This document shows, piece by piece, positions 38,276-49,348 of a stretch of 64,000 nucleotides of DNA. Both the position numbers and the translations under genes were made by a program. Source of the DNA: Strigops habroptila (Eukaryota > Chordata > Aves > Psittaciformes > Psittacidae); contig NC_044289.2 of the NCBI RefSeq assembly GCF_004027225.2, positions 8,969,761 to 9,033,760 of the forward strand. The letters are read 5' to 3'. How positions within the stretch are numbered: position 1 is the stretch's first letter; every line of letters starts with the position of its first letter. A model generated the notes under the pieces. That model worked only from the letters and a program-made list of their open reading frames with translations. It made no database searches and was not told the origin of the DNA.

Positions 38276-41200
38276 GAATGCGATCATCTCAGCCGAGGAG
38301 GGATTTTACCATTGGGCCTTACTGAAGCAGAGCAGTTTTATTTGATGATTTTACTGTTACAGCATATCCTTAGAGTTCATCGTGTTTAATTTTGAGGAAA
38401 ATTGCTGCTACAGGATAACGTGTTTGCCTGACCTTATGTGCTGTATGTTGTCTTTAATCCTTAATGCATTTCTTACAGCCATCTCCAATGTCATCAGTCT
38501 GCCATGTATGACTAAAACAGTTTGCTTGCTTTTTAAACTCAATAGCAAAAAACCCTCTTTCATTAACTAGATCTCTCCCATCTTAAAGCAGTACTGTAGA
38601 AGCTCCTTCCAGAGGAAAACAAGAAACATACAGAAAAATGTATATGTTTGTTTTCCTCGTTCCTCCGTTCCTTAGAGTCAGGCCATCTTTTCTGCTGTCC
38701 TTTATTTCCTCCTATTCTTCCCCCTTAGATAGGATGCTATGTGCATCTGAGGCAAAGAACATGTAAATAACACATGTACAGCACCAAATACTATAGCTGC
38801 CTACGTGGGATGTGTGGGCTTGCCAGTTCTGGTTATGGAGAAAGAAGGAGCCACCTTTTATAATTGCAGTCATTCAGTGTGTTACACAGGGGATTAATTT
38901 GTCCAACTTATTGTCTTGCACAGGTTGAAAAGCTGGGAGCGAAGAGAGAAATTCTTGTTTCTTTGCTCTCGTTTCACAGGTGATGCCTCAGGGCTACAGT
39001 GTGTGTCTGACACACACAGAACATTTACATTCCCCTCTCCCCATTTCTTCCCATTGTGTCAACAATGGATGTGTTGGGAGATCAAACCAGTGACAGAGAT
39101 GAGCTGCCTCCTCATTTTTCCTGGCTGAGTTTCAGAAGATTAGTTGTTGCTAACCAACATCATCTGGTATTACAGAAGGGAAAACAGTTAACAGCTCTGA
39201 TTTATCCATAGTCTTATATCAGTCATAATCTTTATTCTCTTTGGGCCAGCCCTGCATTAGACATAGTTGAGGCAGAGGGGAAAGTGCTGGTTTCTAAATA
39301 AAACAGCAGTTGCTCTGAGAAAAGGAGCCCTCCATAAACATACATCAGGTAGTCCTGTTTTCCCACATCAAACCTATAGCTTGAACTCCCAGTGGCATTA
39401 CTTCTCCTGATGGTATCTTGGGAATGCTTTAACAGAATATCAACTCTGAGGTCACTAGGAGTGCTTCATGTGACAGGACTGTATGTCAGTGTAATTGCAA
39501 TTTCAACTGTTCCATATTTCCTCTGCTCTAGCTAGCACTATCTGCACCAGTTATCACTCTCGTCAGATCCCTTCATTTATCTGAGTCCTGCAGCTTTCCC
39601 AGTGGGCAATGGCAGAGTGCCATCGTCTGTCATGAAGCTCTGCCGATAATCCCAGCATTGGCTAGAATTTCCTAGGATGTGACTTTTAAATACAATTATG
39701 TTTTGTGTTAATGTTCTTTCAAAAAAAAGACAAGGCTTTCAGGTGAGCAGGCCTTTGCTCAGGCTTTCTCAAGGCAAGAGACAAACCAGAATTGATTGAA
39801 AGTTTATTTGGGTGCAGGCCTGTGGGATTTTGTCATTGTTCGCATCCACCATTACTTCCAGAGGAGCTTTGGAATTGCCCATCCCCTGCCATAGGGATTT
39901 CCAGAGTCATAATTCTGGAGCAAAGACAGAGCAACTCACCGATACAAGCAAGTAGGTAGTGATAAGGCACTGAAAGGTGAACACAGTAAAGATTTTGGCA
40001 CAGAGAATATGTTACTTGACAAATAGCTGTCCTCAGGTCACTAGTGATAGTAATGTAGAGATCCCACTTTGTGACAGAAGCAAGACGACAAAGTTCACCT
40101 CTTTGCTTACCTCAAGTCAGAAAATAGTACCACAGCTCTTGGAAGATCTGAATCATGCCTTGTCCATTCTTGCATATTCTTGTGGGTTTTCTTTATCCAC
40201 ATGCCCTAAAGGTAAGTAAATTAGTGATTTCTTTTTGTACTAAAGAGGATTACAGGTGAGGAATCAGGAAATACCACTCCATCCAAAGCTCACCTAGGGC
40301 CACCTGTTTGTAAGAGTACATAAAGAACTGCTCTTTTCAGTGTATTCCATCTGGGAAGTTCAGGAGCAGAACTGAGATAGTATTTTATTGAAAGCAGACT
40401 TGTAAGTCCCCTTGCAGCAAGGAAAGCCTGTTGCTCTTAAACTGAAGTGCAGCTGTGTTTTGAATACTTTGCTGTTGTGTATTCATGGTTTTTTCTTCTA
40501 TAATAGGTATGTAACACTATTGATGTCGTTTATAAACCCCAGCTTCTGAAAACGACAGTTCTGTGTGTAAGGAAGTCACCTTAGCGGGGGCACATATCCC
40601 CAGGGTGCGTATCAAAGGGGAGGTAAGTACAGCCAGGAAAAGAACATAACTATGTACTGCTACTGAAGCCAATCGAGTGTAATATTTATTACTTCCCTGT
40701 GAACTCGAGGCTAGAAAGTCAGAATACTTGTGCATAATGAGTATCTATTTACTGTACAGTCTACTTAAAGAAATACTCCTATCAAATGAAACTCAGCAAC
40801 TCCACACATTAAGCTGTAGCTGACTGTACAGATGGAAGAGCAAGAAGCAGTGCTGTGTGTGAGCAGACTTTCCGTCTGACTTTTAAAACACAGTGAGTTA
40901 GAGAGGCAAAAAGTTTAACATTTCCAGTTACCTGCTTTTTATACCCGTTTGAACCCTGTGGTCACTTCATTCCACAGGCTTTACACTTAGCGTTGCGTGA
41001 GCAGAATTTGAATGTGATTTTCAAATCACTGTGAGAATTTTCTGGTTTCCTATAATCTGAGGTGAAGGCACCCTCCGTGGCTCTCAACCACAGTTTAATC
41101 CATTGTAAGGACAAGGATCTATTCCTGCATCTAGGGCGTCAGTTATAACTGAAACAATATTCCAGTGGTTATGTAGAAATCATGTATTTCTTTGCAGTCT

Positions 41201-41540
41201 TTTGTAAATGAGGCTGTAAAAAGGGAGTTGCCATTAAATGTGTATAAACTACACAAACATTTTATGTGATTATTGCTGTAAGGGGGGTCTTTTTCCCAAA
41301 ATTGTTTCCATATGGCCTTTTAGAAGTTAATCTTGTACTAACTGTTTTTTAGAACTGTGTATTTACTGAATTACAACATAATTGGCTTCTGATTCTTTCT
41401 ATATACTTCATGGGTACTAAAATACTTAAGATTTTCATGTGTAATACTTAAATAAAAGTATACAATTTCCTTTTCTACAAAACAAAATTGAATTCTATGT
41501 TCTTATGTGAAACTGTTGTAATTTTTATACTTCCATTCTG

Positions 41541-41581
41541 AACCAGGAATATCCTGCCACATGCCGGGATTATTCCTGGTT
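41541..41581. repeat. Inverted repeat upstream of the KCNG1 coding exon
   Basis: AACCAGGAAT (41541-41550) pairs perfectly with ATTCCTGGTT (41572-41581). Allowing one bulged base, the stem extends to 14 pairs (AACCAGGAATATCC with GGATTATTCCTGGTT), closing a ~12-base loop. In a KCNG1 pre-mRNA it would sit about 300 bases before the acceptor. Confidence 0.6.
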
Positions 41582-41884
41582 TCCTTCTATATTCACTGGG
41601 AACTTAGACCTCTGTATCTGAGACAGGAGAAGCCCCCCAGTGTGACAAATATGCTGAGCAGAGCTCCTGAACAAGTGAGCGGCCATTAATAGAGTCAGTT
41701 CTACCCAGCTGGACAAACCCAGCCTCACCACAAAGGTCTTTTAACCATACGCAGCCACTGCTATTTTGTTTCCAATTGTTTTTATCAACTATAAATGTTT
41801 TTGAGCTCAAATCACTACATTTGTTCCAAACTTCAAAATAACCTTTCATTCACTTACCCCATATATCTGCTTTTTTTGTTCCAG

Positions 41885-41930
41885 AAGACACTTGCAGAAG
41901 TAGCCAAGTGATGTGAAGTTATCTTCCAAG
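41885..41930 (+). promoter_or_regulatory. KCNG1: KCNG1 5' UTR in the first coding exon, with ATG-TGA start-stop element
   Basis: The exon begins after a polypyrimidine-AG acceptor ending at 41,884, leaving 46 untranslated bases before the start codon. Within them, ATG at 41,911-41,913 is followed immediately by TGA (41,914-41,916), a minimal upstream ORF with G at position -3. Its stop ends 14 bases before the main ATG at 41,931. Ribosomes could pause or terminate here and lower translation of the channel subunit; that effect is inferred from known start-stop elements. Confidence 0.6.
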
Positions 41931-43964
41931 ATGACTGTTCTACCTGGAGAAAATTCCGACTATGACTATAGTGCCCTCAGCTGTGCTTCAGATACTTCCT
42001 TCCACCACACATTCTTTCCAGAAACAGAAACACTTAAGGGAGTCTTTTACCAAAGAGCTAAGCTAATTCACCCTCAAGAGGATCTCCTGAAAGGCTTTCA
42101 CCCTGATGATCGGAAGCATCATATTATTATAAACGTAGGGGGCATTAAGTATTTGCTCCCTTGGACCACGCTTGATGAATTCCCATTGACACGCTTGGGA
42201 CAACTAAAGTTCTGTACTAATTTCGATGACATTCTAAACATCTGTGATGATTATGATGTGACATGTAATGAATTCTTTTTCGACCGCAATCCAGGGGCAT
42301 TCAGGACAATCCTGACCTTTTTGCGGGTCGGAAAACTTCGTCTCTTGCGTGAGATGTGTGCACTGTCTTTCCAAGAGGAGCTGCTCTACTGGGGAATTGA
42401 GGAAGACAACTTGGACTGGTGTTGTAAAAGGAGATACCTGCAAAAAATGGAGGAGCTTACAGAAATAAATGAACGGGAGGATGATCTCATAGAAAATGAA
42501 ACAGGTGAAACAGTAGAGGAGACAAGAATTGGCTTGTGCATGAAAAAGTTGCAAGACATGGTGGAAAGACCCCAGTCTGGCCTCCCTGGAAAGGTGTTTG
42601 CTTGTTTGTCTGTTTTATTTGTAACTATTACAGCAGTGAACTTATCCATCAGCACCATGCCTGGCCTGAGGGAGGAAGAGGAAAAGGTAAGTTAGCTTTC
42701 CAGGATGGAAAATGGTATGTGCTGGGAAGAGCAGAACAAGTACAAGGTCTGATGGTTCTGATTTGCATGGGGATTTTGCAGCTGTCTTTAGAGGGGGGAA
42801 AATAACACAAAGAATATTTGAAATCTTACGTGACTGTTTTCAATTCAATTAGTTGTAAGAGAATGAATCATATCGAGTTTTATGTCCAAAGAAAATTTTG
42901 TTAGTGTGCACTCTTCTGTACAACTCTATTATTACCTTGTTAAGCTTTGTGTTTGCTATTTAGAAAGTCTGAAGTTACCGAGCAGTATCTTCTGTGGAAT
43001 AAGTAGTTCCTTTCTAAGGTTTGCATTTAACTTGTTCTATTTTGTCAGTGTGTTTCCCCATAGCAACAGCCTCAATTCTTTTAATATTTTGGGTTTAAAA
43101 AAAATCCAACACAGAAACCTCTCTTCCTGTCACTGCACCAAGTAAAATAGTTATTATCCAGTGCCGATTACAAACTCCTCCTCTTTCCTGCAGGGTGAGT
43201 GTTCCCAGATGTGCTACAATATTTTCATTGTGGAGTCTGTCTGTGTGGCATGGTTTTCCCTGGAGTTCCTGCTAAGATTCATCCAGGCAAAGAGCAAGTT
43301 TGCATTTTTGCGGAGACCATTAACCCTGATCGACATAATAGCCATTCTGCCATACTACATCACTTTGCTAGTAGACACCACGTCAGTGGGCTATAAAAAG
43401 CCCAGCTCTGGGAGCATCTACCTGGACAAAGTAGGTCTGGTCCTCCGTATTCTCCGTGCCTTGAGGATTCTGTACGTCATGCGGCTGGCCAGGCACTCCC
43501 TGGGGCTGCAGACGCTGGGGCTGACCGCTCGCAGGTGCACCCGGGAGTTCGGGCTCTTGCTGCTCTTCCTCTGCGTGGCCATTGCACTGTTTGCACCGCT
43601 CCTCTATGTCATTGAGAACGAGATGGCGAACTCGCAGGAGTTTACCAGCATCCCCGCGTGCTACTGGTGGGCTGTCATCACCATGACCACGGTAGGCTAT
43701 GGAGATATGGTTCCCAGAAGCATTCCTGGCCAAGTGGTAGCACTAAGCAGCATACTGAGCGGCATCCTCCTCATGGCATTTCCAGTCACCTCCATCTTCC
43801 ACACGTTTTCACGCTCCTACCTTGAGCTAAAGCAAGAACAGGAAAGAATAATGTACAGGAGAGCACAGTTCTTATTAAAAACAAAGTCTCAGATAAGTAA
43901 TGCGTCACAAGGGAGCGATATTTTATTCCCCAGTATCTCTTCTGAGACTAGGGACAATGAATGA
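41931..43964 (+). CDS. KCNG1: Voltage-gated K+ channel modifier subunit Kv6.1
   Basis: Coding exons 41,931-42,686 and 43,194-43,964 (gtaagt...ctgcag intron, phase 0) give 508 residues; I recall the human protein as 513. Kv6.1 is electrically silent alone and joins Kv2 subunits at the plasma membrane to shift their gating. Visible parts: T1 tetramerisation domain ~63-168 (IIINVGG at 65-71; conserved FFFDRNPGAF; paired Cys 164-165), S1 ~221-241, S2 ~262-282, S3 ~295-313, S4 ~331-352 with Arg 337, 340, 343, 349 and 352 but Tyr at 346, S5 ~371-392, pore with TVGYGD at 418-423, S6 ~431-456. S6 carries PVTS rather than the PxP hinge of conducting Kv channels, a mark of the silent families. The start MTVLPGENSDYDYSALSC aligns with the mammalian N-terminus; an in-frame GTG at 41,913 is not needed. 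No damage is seen. Confidence 0.97.
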
Positions 43965-45119
43965 ATTTTAGGTTACTCTTTCTCCTGATGTCAAGTAATG
44001 TTTTGTTGTATCAGATTCCATCTTTTAATTTGCTTTGGAAGCATTTTGCAAAGGTAACCCTCATATTAAAATGAAGAAAAAGAGTTATTAACCAGGAACT
44101 GATGTGGTTTATGTAGTCTATTATTGTGCTGTTTCTTCCCCCCCCGTATAATGTATAGGACAGATCTTTCACTGAGATCATACAGTGGGATTTTAGGAAT
44201 TAAGTCTCTGATTAAAAAAAAGAACACCATATAATAATGTACTTGTCAGGCTGTTTTGCCATGTGTAATACATATTTTTCCAACTGAATCACGATGTATA
44301 TAATCATTAAACAGGCTGCCATTTTTCTTGTTCTTCTTGTATATAAATAATGTAAATACAACAAAATTGATGGTGAAAATCTCTCCCAGTAAAACGCCTT
44401 GGAGCATAATGGAAATATCCACAGATGTTTATCCCATTGTGCTCTTAAAAAAAACATTAAGTGAGATTTGTCATTCACAACAGCAACTGTATATTTCTCT
44501 GCAAGTCAGCCCTAAACATACCAGAAGTGAATTGAGCTGTTTGTATCATAACCTGCTAAAGATGTAAATACTTATAGCTCACCAGCTTCAAAATTTAATA
44601 GAAGTTACAGTGTTGACCTATGTCATTGAATGCAGTAATCCCAGGAACAAAGTCTTTGAGTTTTATAGCATTTAATATTATTACCAAGAGGTGACTAGCT
44701 GCAAATCAAATGAAATATGCATGATGAGATGCCAGTCATTCCCTACCATCTGTTGCCATGTTTTTACCTCAGATATGAAACAGAATTAAAAGAGGCCTGT
44801 TTCCAGGGGACACCCTACCATTACTTGGCAAATCGATGCTGCGGCTACCCATTCACATTCAGCATTTGGTTCTTTAGAAGGAGCAGAAAATATATGGTCG
44901 TGGGAAGTTGCCAATGGTGAAGAAAAGAAAATATCATTTGAGTCATGGAGTGGGGGGGTACTGACAGCTTTATACTTTACTGTCCTCAATCATCAGGGAC
45001 TTAAGACTTAATTAACTATACCTTTGCCATCATTACACACATCATAGGAATGGAGAAAATTTTAAATAGGATATGAAATAGCAGTTAAGGTCCCCAAACA
45101 CACCCATGTATTCTTCATC

Positions 45120-45245
45120 CACACGTGTGTCTTGGTCCAGGTCCTGCTGAAGTCAGCGGGAGCATGAGTCAGTGAGACACTGAGGTTTGGCCCAGGTTTC
45201 TGTGCAGATTAATGACAGAACTCCCATTTATTTGAGAGGGCGTGA
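45120..45245. repeat. Possible ancient amniote repeat fragment
   Basis: 'ggtccaggtcctgctgaagt', then 'cagcgggagcatgagtcagt', then 'gacagaactcccatttattt' echoes the amniote repeat phrase in which 'tcctgct..tgaagtcaatggga' faces 'aaaactcccattgacttca'. The match is loose, so confidence is low. Confidence 0.3.
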
Positions 45246-45466
45246 GACTGGCTTGCACAACAGTTCAGGAGGAAACCTCCAGAGATTAAAAAAAACCAAC
45301 AACCTATTTGTTTGATTTCATGCATGCTTAGAGGTAAAGAAAAGCTAATCTTAAAGCTTCACCTTCTGCCCTCCCCTCCTTTTTAGTACATTTACTTATT
45401 AACAGTTAAGAGCCAAGGAAATTTAGAAGTTCCATCACATTCACCAATGCTTCTCTAGATTAATTT

Positions 45467-45518
45467 CCAGAAATACTATTACTTATTGGCATTTCTGGAG
45501 CAGGTTGCTAGAAATGCC
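45467..45518. repeat. Three interleaved inverted arms
   Basis: CCAGAAAT (45467-45474), GGCATTTCTGG (45488-45498) and AGAAATGCC (45510-45518). The middle arm can pair with either neighbour (8 bp or 9 bp), giving two mutually exclusive stems. Confidence 0.5.
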
Positions 45519-47607
45519 AGAATACATGATGGGTTTGTGATTTGAATGAAGGCCAAGGACACAAACATTGTCCTTTCAAAAAGGTAGAATTAGCTCCTCA
45601 GCCTATGCTGTTTGGCCAAGCCCACACTACACTGGCTTTCTTTTCATGTTTTTAAAATACCATTTGAAGGTGTTCTGATATACGTGCTCTTGAAGAATAA
45701 TTCCAGAACATTTGAAAAGGCACTTTACAAATAATGAGGGCTCTCACATTCTTCAGCCTGCTGTAGGTAAATATGCCTGTGGAGCATTACTGCAGAAGTC
45801 TAAACTCTTGGCAGTTAATTATGTGGCAGAACTACAAATGTAACCAGCTTTTCACTTGTGTTCTTCTAATTAGAGTTGGACAAAAAACAGGAACATCGTG
45901 ACAAAAAAGGGACACATTTTCCATCCAAAATGCACTTAATTTCAAAACTGTTTGATCATCTGTAGCATTGGCTTCAACACAAGTGCTATACATCCTTCTA
46001 CCTTTGTGTCAGCACTCGTTATAAAAAGAACTGGTAATTAGATTAGTCCTGTGAGCAACAGTTGCTTATCTAAGAATGTGTTTGACAGGCTGAGCCATAA
46101 ATAAGAAGCTGTAAATGAATATAAGGAGAAATCAAGACTTCCCAAATAAAACCTAAGCTTATTTCCATGTTATGCTAACTGATAAATGCTGAAGGTCCAT
46201 CCATTCTCTCAATGTCTTTACATGAAGTTAATGCTGATTTATTTCATTTATCACTTGATCTTTTATTCCAAATTATAGCTTGATTCTAAAGTCCTTGTCT
46301 GCAAACAAAAAAATATCACCCTGAGGTTGGGTTGAAGTTGGTTGAGCAAACCTGTGAAAGCATCTTGCCTGTTCTGCCTAAGCCAGGAACAAATTAACCA
46401 TCCAGGAGGTACCCCTATGTGATTTTGTACTTGGCAGCACATTGCTTGTAAGCCTATCAACGTGTTTTACTATGAATCACTGTAAGAAACTTGCTTATGT
46501 TTTACAGGAGGCAATACATACTGTAGTCCTTATGCTAAGTAAATCCAGCTATAAGAGCACATTAGTATGAAACCCACATGCTGTGTTCCAGTTCTTACTG
46601 CGAAGGTTTAGGGCCTAAAGTGATTATGCCTCTTTATAGTATATTACCTGAATTTTTAGTCAAATTCAGTTAAATTACGAATTGATTCAAAAGCGGCCTG
46701 TTTCCAGTGACACAGCTGTTAGCTACCAAGTCAGCTCCTTTTTGTATTTAACAGCATGTGCAGTCAAGAAGAAAGACCCAATAAAAAAACACTTTGTGCT
46801 TTTATGAAGAAAAAGAATTGTTTGAATTGCCACTGATAGTGTGCATGTCTGCAACAGAGAGAGGCTTGCATTTGTTGATATTACCCTCTGTATAGTGCAG
46901 TAATATGTACAGTATGGGATCAAACAGCAGCAGCTGTATTAATTTTGATTAATAAAGTGTTAGGCTCTCCTTTCATTTTCATGTGCTTCTTATGGTACAG
47001 AAAGACTGTCACACGTGCGTAGGCATGCTTGACAACCTGGGGTCAGTCTGAGAAGTGAGCAGCAGCTAAGGCAGAGTTTGGGTAACGAGCATTGCTACCT
47101 GAAGCAGGCTTGCTGTGATAGAAAGCATTTACTAGGAAAGAAGATAATCTCAGTATAGAAAAATATAGATACCAAGTCAGCAGCTTGTAAAAGGAAACCT
47201 TTCTTGCATGTTGTCCCAAAAATCACAACCACAGTTAGTTGAGATATAACTTTAAAATATTGCAACCATTTAATAGTTTAACCATTTAACCAAAGAATCA
47301 TCAGATTCAGAAAAGAACAGATTTCTCCAAAATCTTTCCCTCCTCCGTCATCCTTCCTCAAAAACAATAACAAAAGCAACAAAAATCATTCGGTGAGTGC
47401 AACACTGCTAAATGAAGACAGAGCCACAAGGCTTAACTGTACATCCAGGAACATAATTTGCAAGGTGAGTTGGAATAATTTGTATTACACTAACGTTCAT
47501 TATGGATCAAGCTCTTAGGGAAATTTCTCTTTAGGGAATACATAGGACTTGTCTCCATTTGTCCCTGTATATTTTTTCCACTGTAATTCAGTACTCCAGA
47601 TTTCCAC

Positions 47608-47650
47608 AGTCAGAGGCTTTAGTAGTGTCATTCAGTAGTCAGAGGCTTTA
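47608..47650. repeat. Direct repeat, 14 bases
   Basis: AGTCAGAGGCTTTA occurs at 47608-47621 and 47637-47650, 29 bases apart, a local two-copy direct repeat of no evident function. Confidence 0.7.
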
Positions 47651-49174
47651 CCAATGCCTAATAAAACAATAAAAAATATCATGCAGAACTGAATCATGGA
47701 TTTACACATCATGACATGCACATCTGGGAAGGAAAGCTGGCTCTATGTATTCATGACTTGTGTGGGTAGAGTTTAACTGGGGATTCAGGCTGATGCAAAG
47801 CAAAGATTTTTGCTGTAGAAGGTTTTCATTCCTACTGCTATAGCTCTCCTCTGTAACTAAAGTTTCAGAGGAATCTCTCTGAACAAAAGCTTTCCACTCT
47901 AACAGTCATTTAGGCTATAGACTGAGAATAAAAATTCATTGTAGGCACTTACCAAAGTGCCTGAAGCAGCAGCCTCGTCAAAAGATCTGAATCAGCACTA
48001 GGGGATATGTAGTCTTCTCTGGGGTTTATTTTTTAACAGAGGAAGCCTGGAATGAACTAGATCCCTAATTCAGGCGTTAGGATAGATGAATTGGAATCTT
48101 ATTCTTCAATTGCACAGAAGCACTAATGTCTACCAGCATTAACTCCACGTTATTTGTCCTTCGCACATCTCATTCACTGAATGTAGGGACCAAGGAATAT
48201 GAAGCAGCGCAAATAATCCAGATCCAGAGAGGTCAGCTTGTTCTTGGTTAGGGTCAGTTTGAAACAGGACAGCAGCAAATATAAAAGTTCTTGGCAGTTC
48301 ATGCCTGACTGTGAAATAGTCCTGTTCCATGCAGTTATTGATCTTCTTTTTGCTTAGATAAGAAGACTAGGAAGTTAAAACAAAAGAAAAGGAACAGATA
48401 CTTTTCATAACAAAGCTACAGAATTTCACATCCCTCTTTGGGTTTCCAACAGGCTGAAATCTGGAGTGGATAATCCTAAACCTACATAGATTTCATTGTC
48501 TGTGTTTAATCAGAAATTAAACAAGAAAGTGACAAACGTGAGTTCAAAGACTGTGACACCAATCTCTGCTCACATCAGTCAGTGACATTAACCCCTAACC
48601 TGACCAGTTGACTCTGACCCGAGTGTCAGTTTCACCATTTTCACATTCATTACTCACCATTTTCATTTCTACCAGTAGTTGCCACAATAGTATATGGCCC
48701 AGTTTCTTCTGTGTTAATAGTTAATCTTATGCAAGATTTGACAGTCAATTTAGTATCTATCCAAGAGGTGATATAAGTGCCAAAAATAGACAAAAAAAGA
48801 GAAGAAAAAAAAGCCCAAGTACAACGTGTTGTGGGATGATGGAACTGTGGTACCCCATAGGCACAAAGGGTGCAACTTCCAGAGATCAGACAGATCTGAA
48901 GGCACGGAACTGGAGTCCATGGCAGTGGATGAACATCACCCCATCAACAAAAATGTGCTTCAAATATTCTATTGCTAAAACAAAAAATGCTTAACACTAG
49001 ATTTACCCACTCACCCATTTACTACTTCCTCTGTGGCATTTAAACATTCCATTTCAGCATCACTAATGATCTCAGTGTTCCTAACATAGTAATGATCGTA
49101 TAAAAACCAGGAAAGTGAAGACAATTTTACATCCCAAACTTATCCTTCACTGAATCGATTCAGCTCTGTGCATG

Positions 49175-49300
49175 TTCTGTCTTGTCTTGTAACATTAGAG
49201 TGTAAGTCCTTAGGACAGGATTCGTTGTTTTGTAGCTGTCAGTCACTATGTAAAATCATACACCACAAATAAAGATAAATTTCTACACCACAAATAAAGT
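49175..49300 (-). repeat. MIR1_Amn-type ancient SINE, minus orientation
   Basis: 'gtaacattagagtgtaagtc', then 'cttaggacaggattcgttgt', then 'gtagctgtcagtcactatg', then a 'caccacaaataaag' tail corresponds to the reverse complement of the amniote MIR consensus (gattgtaagctc...gggcagggactgt...tgtacagcacctagcac...aataaata). The tail unit TACACCACAAATAAAG is present twice (49,259-49,274 and 49,284-49,299), a 25-base tandem duplication that creates two AATAAA hexamers. Confidence 0.55.
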
Positions 49301-49322
49301 TGAGGAGAATTTTGCCTGTGCT

Positions 49323-49348
49323 GCCAAACTGAAAACTTTCAGTTTGGC
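49323..49348. repeat. Perfect 12-bp inverted repeat (hairpin)
   Basis: GCCAAACTGAAA (49323-49334) and TTTCAGTTTGGC (49337-49348) are exact complements separated by two bases. This is the best perfect short palindrome I noticed in the window. It lies 24 bases after the second AATAAA of the neighbouring SINE tail. A transcribed stem with a two-base loop would be strained, so a dimeric DNA-binding site or cruciform is equally possible. Confidence 0.8.

Larger units (their letters stand above)
36621..41884 (+). other. KCNG1: Presumed 5'-UTR intron of KCNG1
   Basis: This lies between the CpG island and the acceptor 'ttttttgttccag' ending at 41,884. It contains a MIR-type SINE at ~38,035-38,275 and an inverted repeat at 41,541-41,581, and otherwise shows AT-rich sequence with no supported exon. 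Assignment as an intron depends on the CpG island being the KCNG1 promoter; an additional untranslated exon within it cannot be excluded. Confidence 0.5.
43965..46960 (+). other. KCNG1: KCNG1 3' UTR and downstream region
   Basis: AT-rich sequence follows the TGA stop, with no supported coding frame. Canonical AATAAA signals on the plus strand occur at 46,145-46,150 and 46,951-46,956; the latter is followed by G/T-rich sequence and would end a ~3-kb 3' UTR. ATTAAA variants also occur nearer the stop (~44,068). Which is used cannot be decided without transcript data. The region includes an old repeat-like stretch at 45,120-45,245 and an interleaved set of inverted repeats at 45,467-45,518. Confidence 0.45.

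Noticed and set aside
41913-41930. In-frame GTG start six codons before the KCNG1 ATG
   Set aside because: The ATG at 41,931 matches the known KCNG1 N-terminus and has A at -3; a GTG start is not needed.
42234-43733. Antisense frames across KCNG1 exons
   Set aside because: They are shadows of a conserved coding sequence on the plus strand.
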